A DNA stretch of 38,481 bases from Gammaproteobacteria bacterium (GTDB lineage Bacteria > Pseudomonadota > Gammaproteobacteria > Xanthomonadales > SZUA-5), in the NCBI GenBank assembly GCA_030430155.1, contig JAUIFV010000026.1, positions 1 to 38,481 on the forward strand, written 5' to 3'. Position 1 is the first letter of the stretch. Each line of letters opens with the position of its first letter. Shown in pieces: positions 1-7,329 of the stretch. Under the pieces are notes generated by a model. It was not told where the DNA came from. It was given only the letters and a program-made list of their open reading frames with translations, and made no database searches. The translations under genes were made by a program, and so were the position numbers.

Positions 1-33
1 TGAACCAGTAAGGCTACGCAAGGAGTACAGCTG

Positions 34-996
34 ATGACGACGCCAGTGGCAAGCGAGAAACTCGATCTGGAAAGCCTGGATTTGAGCGTGCTGGACCAGC
101 TCGCCGAGATTCAGGGCGAGCTGAGTCAGGTAGACAGCCGACTCAAGACCATGGACGACAAGCGCAGCAGCGTGGCCGAGCAGGTTTTCAACCGGGTCCG
201 CAAAGACTACATGGACCAGCGCCAGGGCCTGGTGGCCAAGGCCGAGCCGCTCAAGGCCAGTGCCAAGCAGCTCTATAACCAGGTGCGTAGCGCGATGGCC
301 GAGCTGGAACAGGCCTTCGAGGCGGCGCGCATGGATCAGGAGGAAATCGAATTCCGCCACAGCCTGGGTGAGTTCGACGATGCGGAGCTCAAGCGCCGCA
401 TGCAGGGCATCAAAGGCGCCTTGGATGAGCGTGCCAAGGCGAAGAAATCGGTGGCCGATATTCGCGACCGATTCAGCAAGGCCTTCAAGTCGATGGACGA
501 GTTGGATGCCGGCCCGCCACCAGCGCAGCCTATAGATGACAGCGAAGAGCCCACCCAGCGCGTCAATCAGGTCAAGGAAGATGAAATCACCACCGCCGAG
601 ATGGAGAATCCCGAAGGTGAGGTGACTGCAGAGGCCGAGGTCGCCCCGCCGCCACCGCCGGCGCAGCCCGCGTCGCCGCCGCCGCGCCGCAACCCGGACG
701 CGACGGTGGTCTTCAGGCCGGGCAGATTGATCGACCAGGCTGCCGACAGTCCCGGTGGGCCGTATACTCTGGGCTTGCGTCCGCTTTCGATCGGTAGTGC
801 CGCGGGCAACGATGTCCAGGTTGACGGTGTGGCTGAGCGTCAGGCCGAGGTTGGTCCCAGCCGCAGTGGGTTTATACTGCGTGACCTCGCTGACAAGCGC
901 ACCCGCGTCAACGGGCAGCCTGTGGACGAGCTGTTGTTGAAGGATGGCGACATTATTGAAGTGGGTGGCGTGAGCTTGAAGTTCTCACAGGTCTAG
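34..996 (+). CDS. Coiled-coil protein with C-terminal (degenerate) FHA domain
   Basis: The 320-residue product has no signal peptide or membrane span, so it is probably cytoplasmic. Residues about 15-165 are charged and heptad-like (Glu, Lys, Arg, Gln, Ala), consistent with a long coiled coil. Residues about 195-225 are a Pro/Ala-rich linker. Residues about 245-320 match an FHA phosphothreonine-binding fold, with the terminal VNGQPV and DGDIIEVGG strands clear. The usual phosphopeptide-binding Gly-Arg and Ser-x-x-His are replaced (GSAAGND, ERQAEV), so phospho-binding may be weak or lost. The start is supported by AAGGAG eight bases before ATG. The gene precedes a STAS gene and lies near a second FHA protein fused to a PP2C phosphatase, suggesting phospho-signalling. 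The FHA call is fairly safe; the role is unknown. Confidence 0.8.
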   Translation: MTTPVASEKLDLESLDLSVLDQLAEIQGELSQVDSRLKTMDDKRSSVAEQVFNRVRKDYMDQRQGLVAKAEPLKASAKQLYNQVRSAMAELEQAFEAARMDQEEIEFRHSLGEFDDAELKRRMQGIKGALDERAKAKKSVADIRDRFSKAFKSMDELDAGPPPAQPIDDSEEPTQRVNQVKEDEITTAEMENPEGEVTAEAEVAPPPPPAQPASPPPRRNPDATVVFRPGRLIDQAADSPGGPYTLGLRPLSIGSAAGNDVQVDGVAERQAEVGPSRSGFILRDLADKRTRVNGQPVDELLLKDGDIIEVGGVSLKFSQV

Positions 997-1107
997 CCCA
1001 GGCATCATCAACGGCCCGCTAAGGATTCCGGAGCACAAATCGTGAATAATGCGGGCTAGGCGTTCACCGATACCGTATACATCAGTCGCAACCATCAAGG
1101 TCCAACC

Positions 1108-1659
1108 ATGGCACTGGAAATCTCTGAAGAGAAAGCGGGCGAAGTCCGTATCCTCGCGCTTACCGGCCGTCTCGATACCGAGACCGCGCCCGACTTCGAG
1201 CTCAAGGCGCATGACCAATTCACCGAAGGTGATCGGCATTTCGTGGTCGATCTGTCGGGTATCGATTACGTCAGTAGTGCCGGGCTGCGCGTCTTGCTGG
1301 CGCTGGCCAAACAGGTCGATGGCGCCAAGGGCAGCATGAAGCTGTGCGGCTTGGCCAGCCATGTGCGTCAGGTGTTCGATCTGGCCGGCTTCAGCAAGCT
1401 GCTCAACATCCAGCCGTCGCTGAAGGAGTGCATCGCCGCGCACGACCATGCCGACCTCGACGCCGACAAGATTGCCGCCATGGCCAAGGAATTGCTTGGC
1501 GATCGTGCCGACGCTGCCCCGGTCGCGACGCCGGCACCCAGCGCCTCGCCGCAGATGCAAAACAGCGCGGCCAGCCTGCTCGGTGCGCCCACCGTTGAGA
1601 CCCAGCGACCCAAGCCCGGATTGTGGGCGCGGTTCATGGCTTGGCTGCGCGGCGAATAG
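1108..1659 (+). CDS. STAS-domain anti-sigma factor antagonist-like protein
   Basis: The protein has 183 residues. Residues 1-110 form a STAS domain of the SpoIIAA/RsbV type, with the strand/loop VVDLSGIDYVSSAGLRVLL. Ser56/Ser57 sit where antagonists are phosphorylated by a partner kinase and dephosphorylated by a PP2C phosphatase. Such proteins release sigma factors or other targets by binding the anti-sigma kinase. The C-terminal 70 residues are an unusual Ala/Pro-rich extension ending in a Trp-rich amphipathic stretch (GLWARFMAWLRGE) that might touch the membrane. The convergent neighbour at 1774-2883 encodes a SpoIIE-type phosphatase, a natural partner. No anti-sigma kinase is visible in the window, so the circuit is incomplete here. 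Confidence 0.88.
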   Translation: MALEISEEKAGEVRILALTGRLDTETAPDFELKAHDQFTEGDRHFVVDLSGIDYVSSAGLRVLLALAKQVDGAKGSMKLCGLASHVRQVFDLAGFSKLLNIQPSLKECIAAHDHADLDADKIAAMAKELLGDRADAAPVATPAPSASPQMQNSAASLLGAPTVETQRPKPGLWARFMAWLRGE

Positions 1660-1669
1660 GGCGTCGAGC

Positions 1670-1690
1670 GAGTCGCGGCAGAGGCGACTC
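1670..1690. terminator. Weak stem-loop between convergent genes
   Basis: GAGTCGC and GCGACTC form a 7-bp stem around a 7-base loop, just after the STAS stop codon. No T-run follows. The 114-bp convergent spacer also holds a GGCCCA/TGGGCC pairing inside the repeat at 1741-1767. It could act as a bidirectional terminator, but the evidence is only the folding potential. Confidence 0.3.
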
Positions 1691-1740
1691 CCGCGGCGGC
1701 GGCGTTGACCGCCGTTGCAAAGCAACCGTCGCAGGGAAGA

Positions 1741-1754
1741 GGGCCCAGGGCCCA
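1741..1754. repeat. GGGCCCAGGG-type intergenic repeat, short copy
   Basis: GGGCCCAGGGCCCA sits in the spacer between the convergent STAS and phosphatase genes. It is the shortest copy of a motif that recurs at 3342-3450, 3898-3968, 5125-5178 and 38355-38378. All copies are outside genes. Confidence 0.75.
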
Positions 1755-1773
1755 AAATCGTGGGCCTCTCGCC

Positions 1774-2883
1774 TTAGCTGGACAGCAGCCGTTCCACGGC
1801 GATGATGGTCAAATCGTCTGAGGACACCTCGGCGCCGCAAAAACTGAGCAATTCCGTGCGCACGCGACGATTCATGTCGGCGGCGCCGCTGGCCTCGCGC
1901 ATGGCCTGATTGCGGCGGGTGGTGCCAAAAGGCTCCTTGTTCTCGTTCTCGCCTTCCTCCACTCCGTCGGTGGTGAACAGCATGATGTCGCCCGGGGACA
2001 GCTGCAGGCGCTGATCGCGGATCACCAGATCCTCGCTGGCGCCAATGGGGTGACCTGGGTCCAGCCCCATCTCCACCACCTTCTTCGACGCCGAGCGCAG
2101 CACCGGCGGATTGTGCCCGGCCATCGCCAATCGGCAGACGTGGGTCTGGGTGTTGATGAACATCGTCGACAGGGTGACGAACATGCCGGGTTCAAGTATC
2201 GGACACATACGCTGGTTGACCAGGGTCAGGAACTCCGCCGGGCCCTTGGAACCGTGCAGTCGTGCGCGCAGCACCGCGCTGACGAAAACCATGTACAGCG
2301 CCCCGGAAACGCCTTTGCCGGAGACGTCGCCGATGGTGATCGCCAGCTCGTTGTTGGGCAGCTGGGTGATATCGAAGTAGTCGCCGCCAATCGCCAATGC
2401 CGGCACGTAGCTGAAGGCGATCTCATAGCCCGGAATTCTTGGCGCCTTGTCCGGCACCAAACGATGCTGAATGCGCCGCGCCAATCGCATGTCCGAGGCC
2501 ATCATCTTGGCCTTGCGGGCGTCGCGGCTGGGCTTGGTGGTTTCGGCCAGGGACTGCCGACGCGTTGCCGCCGCGGCGCTGACCGGCTCTTCGTACTCGA
2601 ACAGGATCTGTCCCAGCTGCACCAGGTCGCCATGGCCCAGCATGTAGGCCGAGCGACTCAAGGGGCGACCGTTGATACGCGAGCCGTTGGCGCTGCCCAG
2701 ATCGGTCAGCTCGACCTTCTGACCGTCGATCTTAACCTCGGCATGCTTGCGTGAGACGGTCGGATGCTCGACGCGGAAATCGGCGGCTGGATCACGACCG
2801 ATCAGGCCGCTCTTGACCAGGTCGATCACCAGTTCCGCGGGCAGACCCTCAACCGAGCGTAGGCGAGGCGGCTTGTCGCTCAT
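1774..2883 (-). CDS. FHA domain fused to SpoIIE/PP2C-type protein phosphatase
   Basis: The protein has 369 residues. Residues about 18-98 are an intact FHA domain with the canonical GRD and SRKH motifs for phosphothreonine binding. Residues about 140-369 are a SpoIIE-like PP2C serine phosphatase, with the metal-binding aspartates visible in GGDYFD, GDVSGKG and TTDGVEE. The family (SpoIIE, RsbU, RsbP) dephosphorylates STAS antagonists. The STAS protein encoded convergently at 1108-1659 is an obvious candidate substrate (inference). The FHA domain replaces the PAS or GAF sensors found in many relatives, suggesting recruitment or activation by a Ser/Thr kinase. The ATG is preceded by CGGAG at a normal distance. 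There are no transmembrane segments. Confidence 0.92.
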   Translation of the reverse strand: MSDKPPRLRSVEGLPAELVIDLVKSGLIGRDPAADFRVEHPTVSRKHAEVKIDGQKVELTDLGSANGSRINGRPLSRSAYMLGHGDLVQLGQILFEYEEPVSAAAATRRQSLAETTKPSRDARKAKMMASDMRLARRIQHRLVPDKAPRIPGYEIAFSYVPALAIGGDYFDITQLPNNELAITIGDVSGKGVSGALYMVFVSAVLRARLHGSKGPAEFLTLVNQRMCPILEPGMFVTLSTMFINTQTHVCRLAMAGHNPPVLRSASKKVVEMGLDPGHPIGASEDLVIRDQRLQLSPGDIMLFTTDGVEEGENENKEPFGTTRRNQAMREASGAADMNRRVRTELLSFCGAEVSSDDLTIIAVERLLSS

Positions 2884-2963
2884 ATGGACTCCGTTCCAAT
2901 CATTCTCGTTTCGGCGGCTGCCGAAGGCATACTGCGTCCTTCTATCTTACCCGGAGTTGCCGC

Positions 2964-3341
2964 ATGTCCTGGTCCTACCTGTGCGTTTTGATCGCCGGCG
3001 TCATGCCGCTGCTGTTCACCGGATACGCAAAATTCTCCGGGCCCGGATTCAACAACCGCCATCCGCGCGACTTTCTCGCCGGTTTGAAAGGTGCCCGCGC
3101 CCGGGCGAACGCCGCGCAGCAGAATAGTTTCGAGGCCTTCCCGCTGTTCGCCGCCAGCGTGCTGATGGCGCATCAGGCCGGCGTAGATCGCGGCACCATC
3201 GACCTGCTGGCGCTGATCTATGTGCCGCTGCGGCTGGCTTACGGCGTGCTGTACATCGCCGACAAGCACACCCTGCGGAGTTTGGTTTGGGCGGCGGCTA
3301 CGCTGGTTTGGATCAGCTTGATGGTTTTGGCGATGAGCTAA
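2964..3341 (+). CDS. MAPEG family membrane protein
   Basis: This 125-residue protein has about four hydrophobic helices and the MAPEG signature region NAAQQNSFEAFPLF, in which the Asn and Glu match the glutathione-binding region of the eicosanoid/glutathione metabolism family. Bacterial members are integral inner-membrane proteins, some with glutathione transferase or peroxidase activity; the substrate here is unknown. The length is typical. The start ATG follows CGGAG by eight bases. It is divergent from the FHA-phosphatase gene with only 80 bp between, so the two share a promoter region. The downstream flank begins directly with an intergenic repeat array. The family call is confident; the reaction is not. 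Confidence 0.88.
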   Translation: MSWSYLCVLIAGVMPLLFTGYAKFSGPGFNNRHPRDFLAGLKGARARANAAQQNSFEAFPLFAASVLMAHQAGVDRGTIDLLALIYVPLRLAYGVLYIADKHTLRSLVWAAATLVWISLMVLAMS

Positions 3342-3450
3342 GGGCCCAGGGCCCAGTGAAGAGCGAAGAAGGGCCCAGGGAAGAGCGAGAATGGCCAGAA
3401 CGCGCGGATCGGCGGCGCTTCTGGGCCCTATGCCCTGGGCCCTGTGCCCT
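3342..3450. repeat. GGGCCCAGGG repeat array upstream of rnpB
   Basis: The array has two direct copies of the motif (3342-3356 and 3371-3380), a spacer rich in GAAGAGCGA, and then the inverted orientation CTGGGCCCTATGCCCTGGGC from 3421. The arms can pair, so the transcript may fold into a long GC-rich hairpin. It begins at the MAPEG stop codon and ends about 35 bp before rnpB. No reading frame in it looks coding. Confidence 0.75.
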
Positions 3451-3472
3451 TCCGCTCTCGCCGACTTGCGGC

Positions 3473-3478
3473 TACTCT
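3473..3478 (+). promoter_or_regulatory. Possible -10 element for rnpB
   Basis: TACTCT lies seven bases before the first base of the RNase P RNA P1 helix (3485), as expected for a sigma-70 -10 box. No convincing -35 was found at the correct spacing (TTCCGC is the closest), so this is only a suggestion from position. Confidence 0.4.
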
Positions 3479-3484
3479 GACGCC

Positions 3485-3858
3485 TCCATCAGACCGGCGT
3501 TGGACAAACGATCGCGGTGGCGCTCTGCGCCATCGAGGAAAGTCCGGGCTGCATAGGGCAGGGTGCCAGGTAACCCCTGGGAGGCGAGAGCCTACGGAAA
3601 GTGCAACAGAGAGCAGACAGCCTAAGGTGCCGGCTTGCCGGTGCCCGGTGATGGTGAAAGGGTGCGGTAAGAGCGCACCGCGCGAGTGGTAACACGTCGC
3701 GGCTAGGTAAACCCCACCCGCAGCAAGGCCAAATAGGGGAGCGTTGGCGTGGCCCGCGTTGCTCCCGGGTAGGCTGCTACAGCCGTGCGGTGACGTACGG
3801 CGCAGAGGAATGATCGTTCAAGACAGAACCCGGCTTATGTTTGACCCGGTCTGGTGGA
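3485..3858 (+). ncRNA. rnpB: RNase P RNA, bacterial type A
   Basis: This is the catalytic RNA of RNase P, which removes 5' leaders from tRNA precursors. It carries the conserved cores GAGGAAAGTCCGGGCT near the 5' end, GGGCAGGGTGCCAGGTAAC, GTGCAACAGAGAGCA, GGGTGAAAGGGTGCGGTAAG, AAGGCCAAATAGGGG and the 3' core AGACAGAACCCGGCTTA. The ends were set from helix P1: bases 3485-3497 pair with 3846-3858 over 13 pairs, with one G-U. The overall order matches gammaproteobacterial type-A RNAs such as that of E. coli. Intergenic repeat arrays flank it on both sides. No rnpA-like protein gene is nearby, which is normal. Confidence 0.98.
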
Positions 3859-3896
3859 CCCATGCCTTAGCTGCCGCGGGCAGCTAAGGCATGGGT
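3858..3896. terminator. Perfect 18-bp inverted repeat directly after rnpB
   Basis: ACCCATGCCTTAGCTGCC (3858-3875) and its exact complement (3879-3896) enclose a three-base GCG loop. The hairpin starts at the last base of P1, so it is well placed to terminate rnpB transcription or guide 3' processing. It lacks the U-run of a standard intrinsic terminator. The perfect 18-bp arms are longer than most terminators and may instead be the remnant of a mobile or regulatory palindrome. Confidence 0.6.
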
Positions 3897-3897
3897 A

Positions 3898-3968
3898 GGG
3901 CCCAGGGAAGAGGGCCCAGGGCCCAGCCTGATCTGGACTGATGTCTGGGCCCTGCGCCCTGGGCCCTG
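3898..3968. repeat. GGGCCCAGGG repeat array downstream of rnpB
   Basis: Direct copies (3898-3908 and 3912-3926) are followed after a short spacer by the inverted form CTGGGCCCTGCGCCCTGGGC starting near 3945. The two arms can form a large hairpin. The arrangement mirrors the array upstream of rnpB. Confidence 0.75.
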
Positions 3969-4013
3969 ATCGCCTAAACTTCGGGTCCTTTGCGGCGTCG
4001 TTGCGATCTGCCC

Positions 4014-5114
4014 ATGCCCCTTCTCCCCTCCACCCCACACGCTGACGGCTACGCCATGCCGGCTGAGTGGTCGCCGCAGTCTCAAGTGTGGATGCTGTGG
4101 CCGGAGCGGCCGGACAACTGGCGCTACGGCGCCAAGCCGGCGCAGGGGGCATTCGCAAAAGTCGCGGCAGCGATCGCCGATCACACCCCGGTCACCGTCG
4201 GCGTTTCCGCCGATCAGTTCGAGAACGCCTGTGCGCGGCTGGATCCGCGAGTGCGGGTGCTGGAGCTTTCGGCAAACGACGCCTGGGCGCGCGATGTGGG
4301 GCCGACCTTCGTGGTCGACGGGCACGGCGGGGTGCGCGGCGTGGACTGGCAGTTCAACGCCTGGGGTGGCCTCGCCGGCGGGCTTTATCAGCCCTGGAAC
4401 CGCGACGATCAGGTGGCCGAGAAGATCTGCCGCATTGAGGGCATCGATCGCTATCGCAGCGACGGTTTTGTGCTGGAGGGTGGGGCGATCCATGTCGACG
4501 GCGAGGGCACGGTGTTGACCACCGAAGAGTGCCTGCTGCACAGCAATCGCAATCCGCAGCTCAATCGAGCACAGATCGAAGCGCAGCTGCGCCTGTATCT
4601 GGGCGCCGAGAAGATCCTCTGGCTGCCCGAGGGCATCGTCGATGACGAGACCAACGGCCACATCGACAACATGGCCTGCTTTGTCGCCCCGGGGCAGATT
4701 GCGCTGGCCTGGACCGACAACGTCGACGACCCGCAGCATGCCTGCTGTCAGCGCGCATGGGACTACCTGCAGGCGCAGCGCGATGCGCGCGGACGCGCCT
4801 TGAAGGTGCACAAGATCGTCCTGCCGCAGCCGCTCGCGCACACAGCCGAAGAGGCCGATGGCATCGACATCGCCCGCAACGCTTGGCCCCGTCGTGCCGG
4901 AGCGCGGATGGCCGCCAGCTACATCAACTTTTTGATCAGCAACGGCGCCCTGATCGTCCCCGCCTTCGACGATCCCGCCGATCAGATCGCCGCCAACCAG
5001 CTCGCCGATCTGATGCCCAACCATCAGGTGATTCAGATTCCCTGTCGGGAGATCCTGCTCGGCGGTGGCAATATCCACTGCATTACGCAGCAGCAGCCGG
5101 TCGGCCGAGCCTGA
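4014..5114 (+). CDS. aguA: Agmatine deiminase
   Basis: Agmatine deiminase hydrolyses agmatine to N-carbamoylputrescine and ammonia in the arginine decarboxylase route to putrescine. The 366-residue product has the family N-terminus (DGYAMPAEW then [12 protein letters not shown]), the substrate-loop motif [12 protein letters not shown], the EGG motif ([14 protein letters not shown]), the ETNGHIDN motif with its catalytic His, and the C-terminal GGGNIHC with the nucleophilic Cys356. ATG 4014 was chosen over a TTG eight codons upstream, because family members start close to the DGYAMPAEW motif and the upstream codons overlap the repeat flank. The usual partner, N-carbamoylputrescine amidase (aguB), is not adjacent, so the gene appears monocistronic between repeat arrays. 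Confidence 0.95.
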   Translation: MPLLPSTPHADGYAMPAEWSPQSQVWMLWPERPDNWRYGAKPAQGAFAKVAAAIADHTPVTVGVSADQFENACARLDPRVRVLELSANDAWARDVGPTFVVDGHGGVRGVDWQFNAWGGLAGGLYQPWNRDDQVAEKICRIEGIDRYRSDGFVLEGGAIHVDGEGTVLTTEECLLHSNRNPQLNRAQIEAQLRLYLGAEKILWLPEGIVDDETNGHIDNMACFVAPGQIALAWTDNVDDPQHACCQRAWDYLQAQRDARGRALKVHKIVLPQPLAHTAEEADGIDIARNAWPRRAGARMAASYINFLISNGALIVPAFDDPADQIAANQLADLMPNHQVIQIPCREILLGGGNIHCITQQQPVGRA

Positions 5115-5124
5115 GACACTGGTT

Positions 5125-5178
5125 GAGGGCTCAGGGCACAGGGCTCAGGGCACAGGGCCCAGGGCCCAGAAGGGCCTG
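5125..5178. repeat. GGGCTCAGGGCACAGGG/GGGCCCAGGG repeat array
   Basis: Two near-identical GGGCTCAGGGCACA units are followed by GGGCCCAGGGCCCAG and an inverted AGGGCCTGGG end. It follows the aguA stop by 10 bases and is a variant of the arrays flanking rnpB. It forms part of a 327-bp gene-free stretch (5115-5441). Confidence 0.75.
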
Positions 5179-5237
5179 GGATTTGACGACGCCCTCGGAG
5201 TGTTGGGGGTGTTACGCCACCGTCGGATCTGTACTTA

Positions 5238-5316
5238 GGAGCGCCGGCATCCTGCCGGCATGCTTTTCGCTCCTGGTTCTGGATCAGGGGCCATGCCGAC
5301 GAGACGCCGGCGCTCC
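5238..5316. repeat. Inverted repeat GGAGCGCCGGC...GCCGGCGCTCC
   Basis: GGAGCGCCGGC (5238-5248) and its exact complement (5306-5316) bracket a 57-bp centre that itself contains CCGGCATCCTGCCGG. The pattern resembles GC-rich intergenic hairpin repeats common in many environmental bacteria. It lies in the gene-free spacer before the purine permease. The rest of that spacer (5317-5441) shows only a small GAGCTGC/GCAGTTC hairpin, no recognisable purine riboswitch and no clear promoter. Confidence 0.6.
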
Positions 5317-5441
5317 GCTGTCGCTGGCGCAGCGGGGCCTGACCGGGAGAAGTACCGCGGCCGTGGAGTTTGAATGAGCTGCGCTTTGCAGTTCCTGCTT
5401 CAACTGGCTAAAAGGGACATACCAAGCCCAGGACGCATCAC

Positions 5442-6749
5442 GTGAACGCCAGCGCCGCACTCGACCGCTATTTCCAGCTCAGCGCGCACGGCACCACCCC
5501 GCGCAAGGAACTGCTGGCCGGTCTGACCACCTTTCTCACTATGGCCTACATCCTGGTGGTCAACCCGGACATTCTGGCCGCCGCGGGAATGCCCAAGGAC
5601 GCGGTCTTCGTGGCCACCTGCCTGGCCGCCGCGCTGGGCTCGGCGATCATGGGGCTGTATGCCAACTACCCGATCGCGCTGGCGCCGGGGATGGGCTTGA
5701 ATGCCTACTTCGCCTTCGTGGTGGTCGGCACCATGGGCTTCAGCTGGCAGACCGCTTTAGGCGCGGTGTTCCTGTCCGGCTGTTTGTTCCTGATCGTCAG
5801 TCTGCTGCGGGTGCGCGAGTGGGTGGTCAACGCCATCCCGCGTTCGCTGAAACTGGCGATCTCCGCCGGTATCGGCCTGTTTCTGGCCATCATCGGCTTG
5901 AGCAACGCCGGCATCATCAAGCCCGACCCAGCCACTTTGGTCAGCCTGGGTGATCTGCATCAGCACGGCGCGCTCTACGCCATCGTCGGACTGCTGCTGA
6001 TCGTCGCACTGCAGGCCCGCAAGGTCACCGGCGGGGTGATTATTGGGATTCTGGCTGTGACGGCAGTCGCCATCGTGTTAGGTCACGCGCCCTTTCAGGG
6101 CGTCATCGCCGCGCCGCCGTCGCTGGCGCCTACGCTGCTGGCGATGGATCTGGCCGGGGCTCTCAACGCCGGGCTGCTGGCGGTGATTCTGACCTTCTTT
6201 CTGGTCGAACTCTTTGACGCCACCGGAACGCTGGTCGGGGTCTGCCATCGGGCCGGTCTGCTCGACGCCGACGGCAAGCTGCCGCGACTCAATCGCGCCC
6301 TGCTGGCCGACTCCAGCGCGATTGCCGCCGGTGCTGCGCTGGGCACCTCATCCACTACCGCCTACATCGAAAGCGCGGCTGGTACCGCGGTCGGCGGGCG
6401 CACCGGGATGACCGCGGTGACAGTCGCGCTACTGTTCCTGCTGGCCCTGTTTTTCGCCCCGCTGGCCGGCAGCGTGCCCGGCTTCGCTACCGCCCCGGCG
6501 CTGATTTATGTCGCGGTGCTGATGACCCGCGGCCTGGCCGAGCTGGATTGGGAGGACATCACCGAAAGCGCACCGGCGGTGCTCTGCGCCGTGGCCATGC
6601 CGCTGACCTTCTCCATCGCCCACGGCATCGCCTTCGGCTTTGTCAGCTATGCCGGCATCAAGCTCCTCGCCGGGCGCTGGCGTGAGGTGGGCGTGGCGGT
6701 GTGGGTGATCGCCGCGGTCTTTCTGGCCAAGTTCATCTGGCTGGTTTGA
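5442..6749 (+). CDS. NCS2/AzgA-type purine (hypoxanthine/guanine/adenine) permease
   Basis: This 435-residue inner-membrane protein has about 12-14 hydrophobic segments and takes up purine bases by proton symport, as AdeQ, PurP and GhxP do. Family signatures are visible: the amphipathic N-terminus TPRKELLAGLTTFLTMAYI, NPDILAAAGMPKDAVFVATC, the substrate-site stretch ALAPGMGLNAYFAF, the FFLVELFDATGTLVGV motif, and GTSSTTAYIESAAG. These place it with AzgA-like purine permeases rather than uracil or xanthine carriers. The start is GTG at 5442. Its last 17 bases overlap tail-to-tail with the final gene of the minus-strand operon (6733-7329). No purine riboswitch was seen upstream. The exact base preference cannot be read from sequence. 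Confidence 0.93.
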   Translation: MNASAALDRYFQLSAHGTTPRKELLAGLTTFLTMAYILVVNPDILAAAGMPKDAVFVATCLAAALGSAIMGLYANYPIALAPGMGLNAYFAFVVVGTMGFSWQTALGAVFLSGCLFLIVSLLRVREWVVNAIPRSLKLAISAGIGLFLAIIGLSNAGIIKPDPATLVSLGDLHQHGALYAIVGLLLIVALQARKVTGGVIIGILAVTAVAIVLGHAPFQGVIAAPPSLAPTLLAMDLAGALNAGLLAVILTFFLVELFDATGTLVGVCHRAGLLDADGKLPRLNRALLADSSAIAAGAALGTSSTTAYIESAAGTAVGGRTGMTAVTVALLFLLALFFAPLAGSVPGFATAPALIYVAVLMTRGLAELDWEDITESAPAVLCAVAMPLTFSIAHGIAFGFVSYAGIKLLAGRWREVGVAVWVIAAVFLAKFIWLV

Positions 6750-7329
6750 ACAGCCAGCGCAGCGCCAGATGGGTAAGTCCGTAGGCGCTGCACAACAGGG
6801 TGGCGATGGCCAGCGCGCGAAGCGCCGGGGATGCGCCCGGCAGCGCGCGATCAAAGCCGGAGTGCACAAAGTTGAGGTTGTGCGGCGCCAATTCGGGCCA
6901 GCTGCCCAATCCCAGCACCGCCAAGGTGAGCAGACTCTGTAACGCGAGCGCGCGGCGATCGTAGCCATGGCGTTGCAGGCAGTACAGCAGCAGCGCCGGC
7001 CAGAGCAGATGGTAAAGGGAAAGCGCTCGCGCCAGCCACGGTATGGATGGGTCCCACATGTAGGCGGTGCCGCCGTGCAGGAAGCTGCCGCCGAGCAAGC
7101 GCCAAAGCACGTCCGCCAACCATGTGAGCGCCAGACCCAGCATCAGCAGCGGTGCGGCGCTGATCCACAGCTGCCGACCAAGCAATATGCCCAGCGCGCT
7201 GAGTACGACGGCCAAGTTGCACAGATAGAGGAAATGCCAGCCGCCGTAGGTCAGCGCATACACCGGCAAGTACAGCAGCAGCCAGAGCAGCGCGAACCAG
7301 CGCAGGCGCGGATAGGGGTGAGGGCTCAA
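6733..7329 (-). CDS. Polytopic membrane protein of unknown function, last gene of lipid-type operon
   Basis: The product has 198 residues with six or so hydrophobic segments and short polar loops. I do not recognise the family with confidence. Distinctive loop residues are GGTAYMWDPSIPW and SLYHLLWP in the middle, QRHGYDRRALALQS after them, and ELAPHNLNFVHSGF near the C-terminus; such polar residues in or near membrane could form an active site. The start was set at TTG 7329 because it overlaps the TGA stop of the upstream desaturase gene (TTGA), matching the overlapping junctions of this operon; a longer upstream frame only shadows that gene. Its 3' end overlaps the convergent permease by 17 bp. 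It presumably works with the upstream lipid-type enzymes (inference). Confidence 0.8.
   Translation of the reverse strand: MSPHPYPRLRWFALLWLLLYLPVYALTYGGWHFLYLCNLAVVLSALGILLGRQLWISAAPLLMLGLALTWLADVLWRLLGGSFLHGGTAYMWDPSIPWLARALSLYHLLWPALLLYCLQRHGYDRRALALQSLLTLAVLGLGSWPELAPHNLNFVHSGFDRALPGASPALRALAIATLLCSAYGLTHLALRWLFKPAR

Noticed and set aside
3342-3968. Possible CRISPR array from repeated GGGCCCAGGG
   Set aside because: Units are short, irregularly spaced, partly inverted and interrupted by rnpB; there are no uniform spacers and no cas genes.
5317-5441. Purine riboswitch upstream of the permease
   Set aside because: The conserved purine-aptamer loop sequences and three-way junction were not found; only a small hairpin is present.
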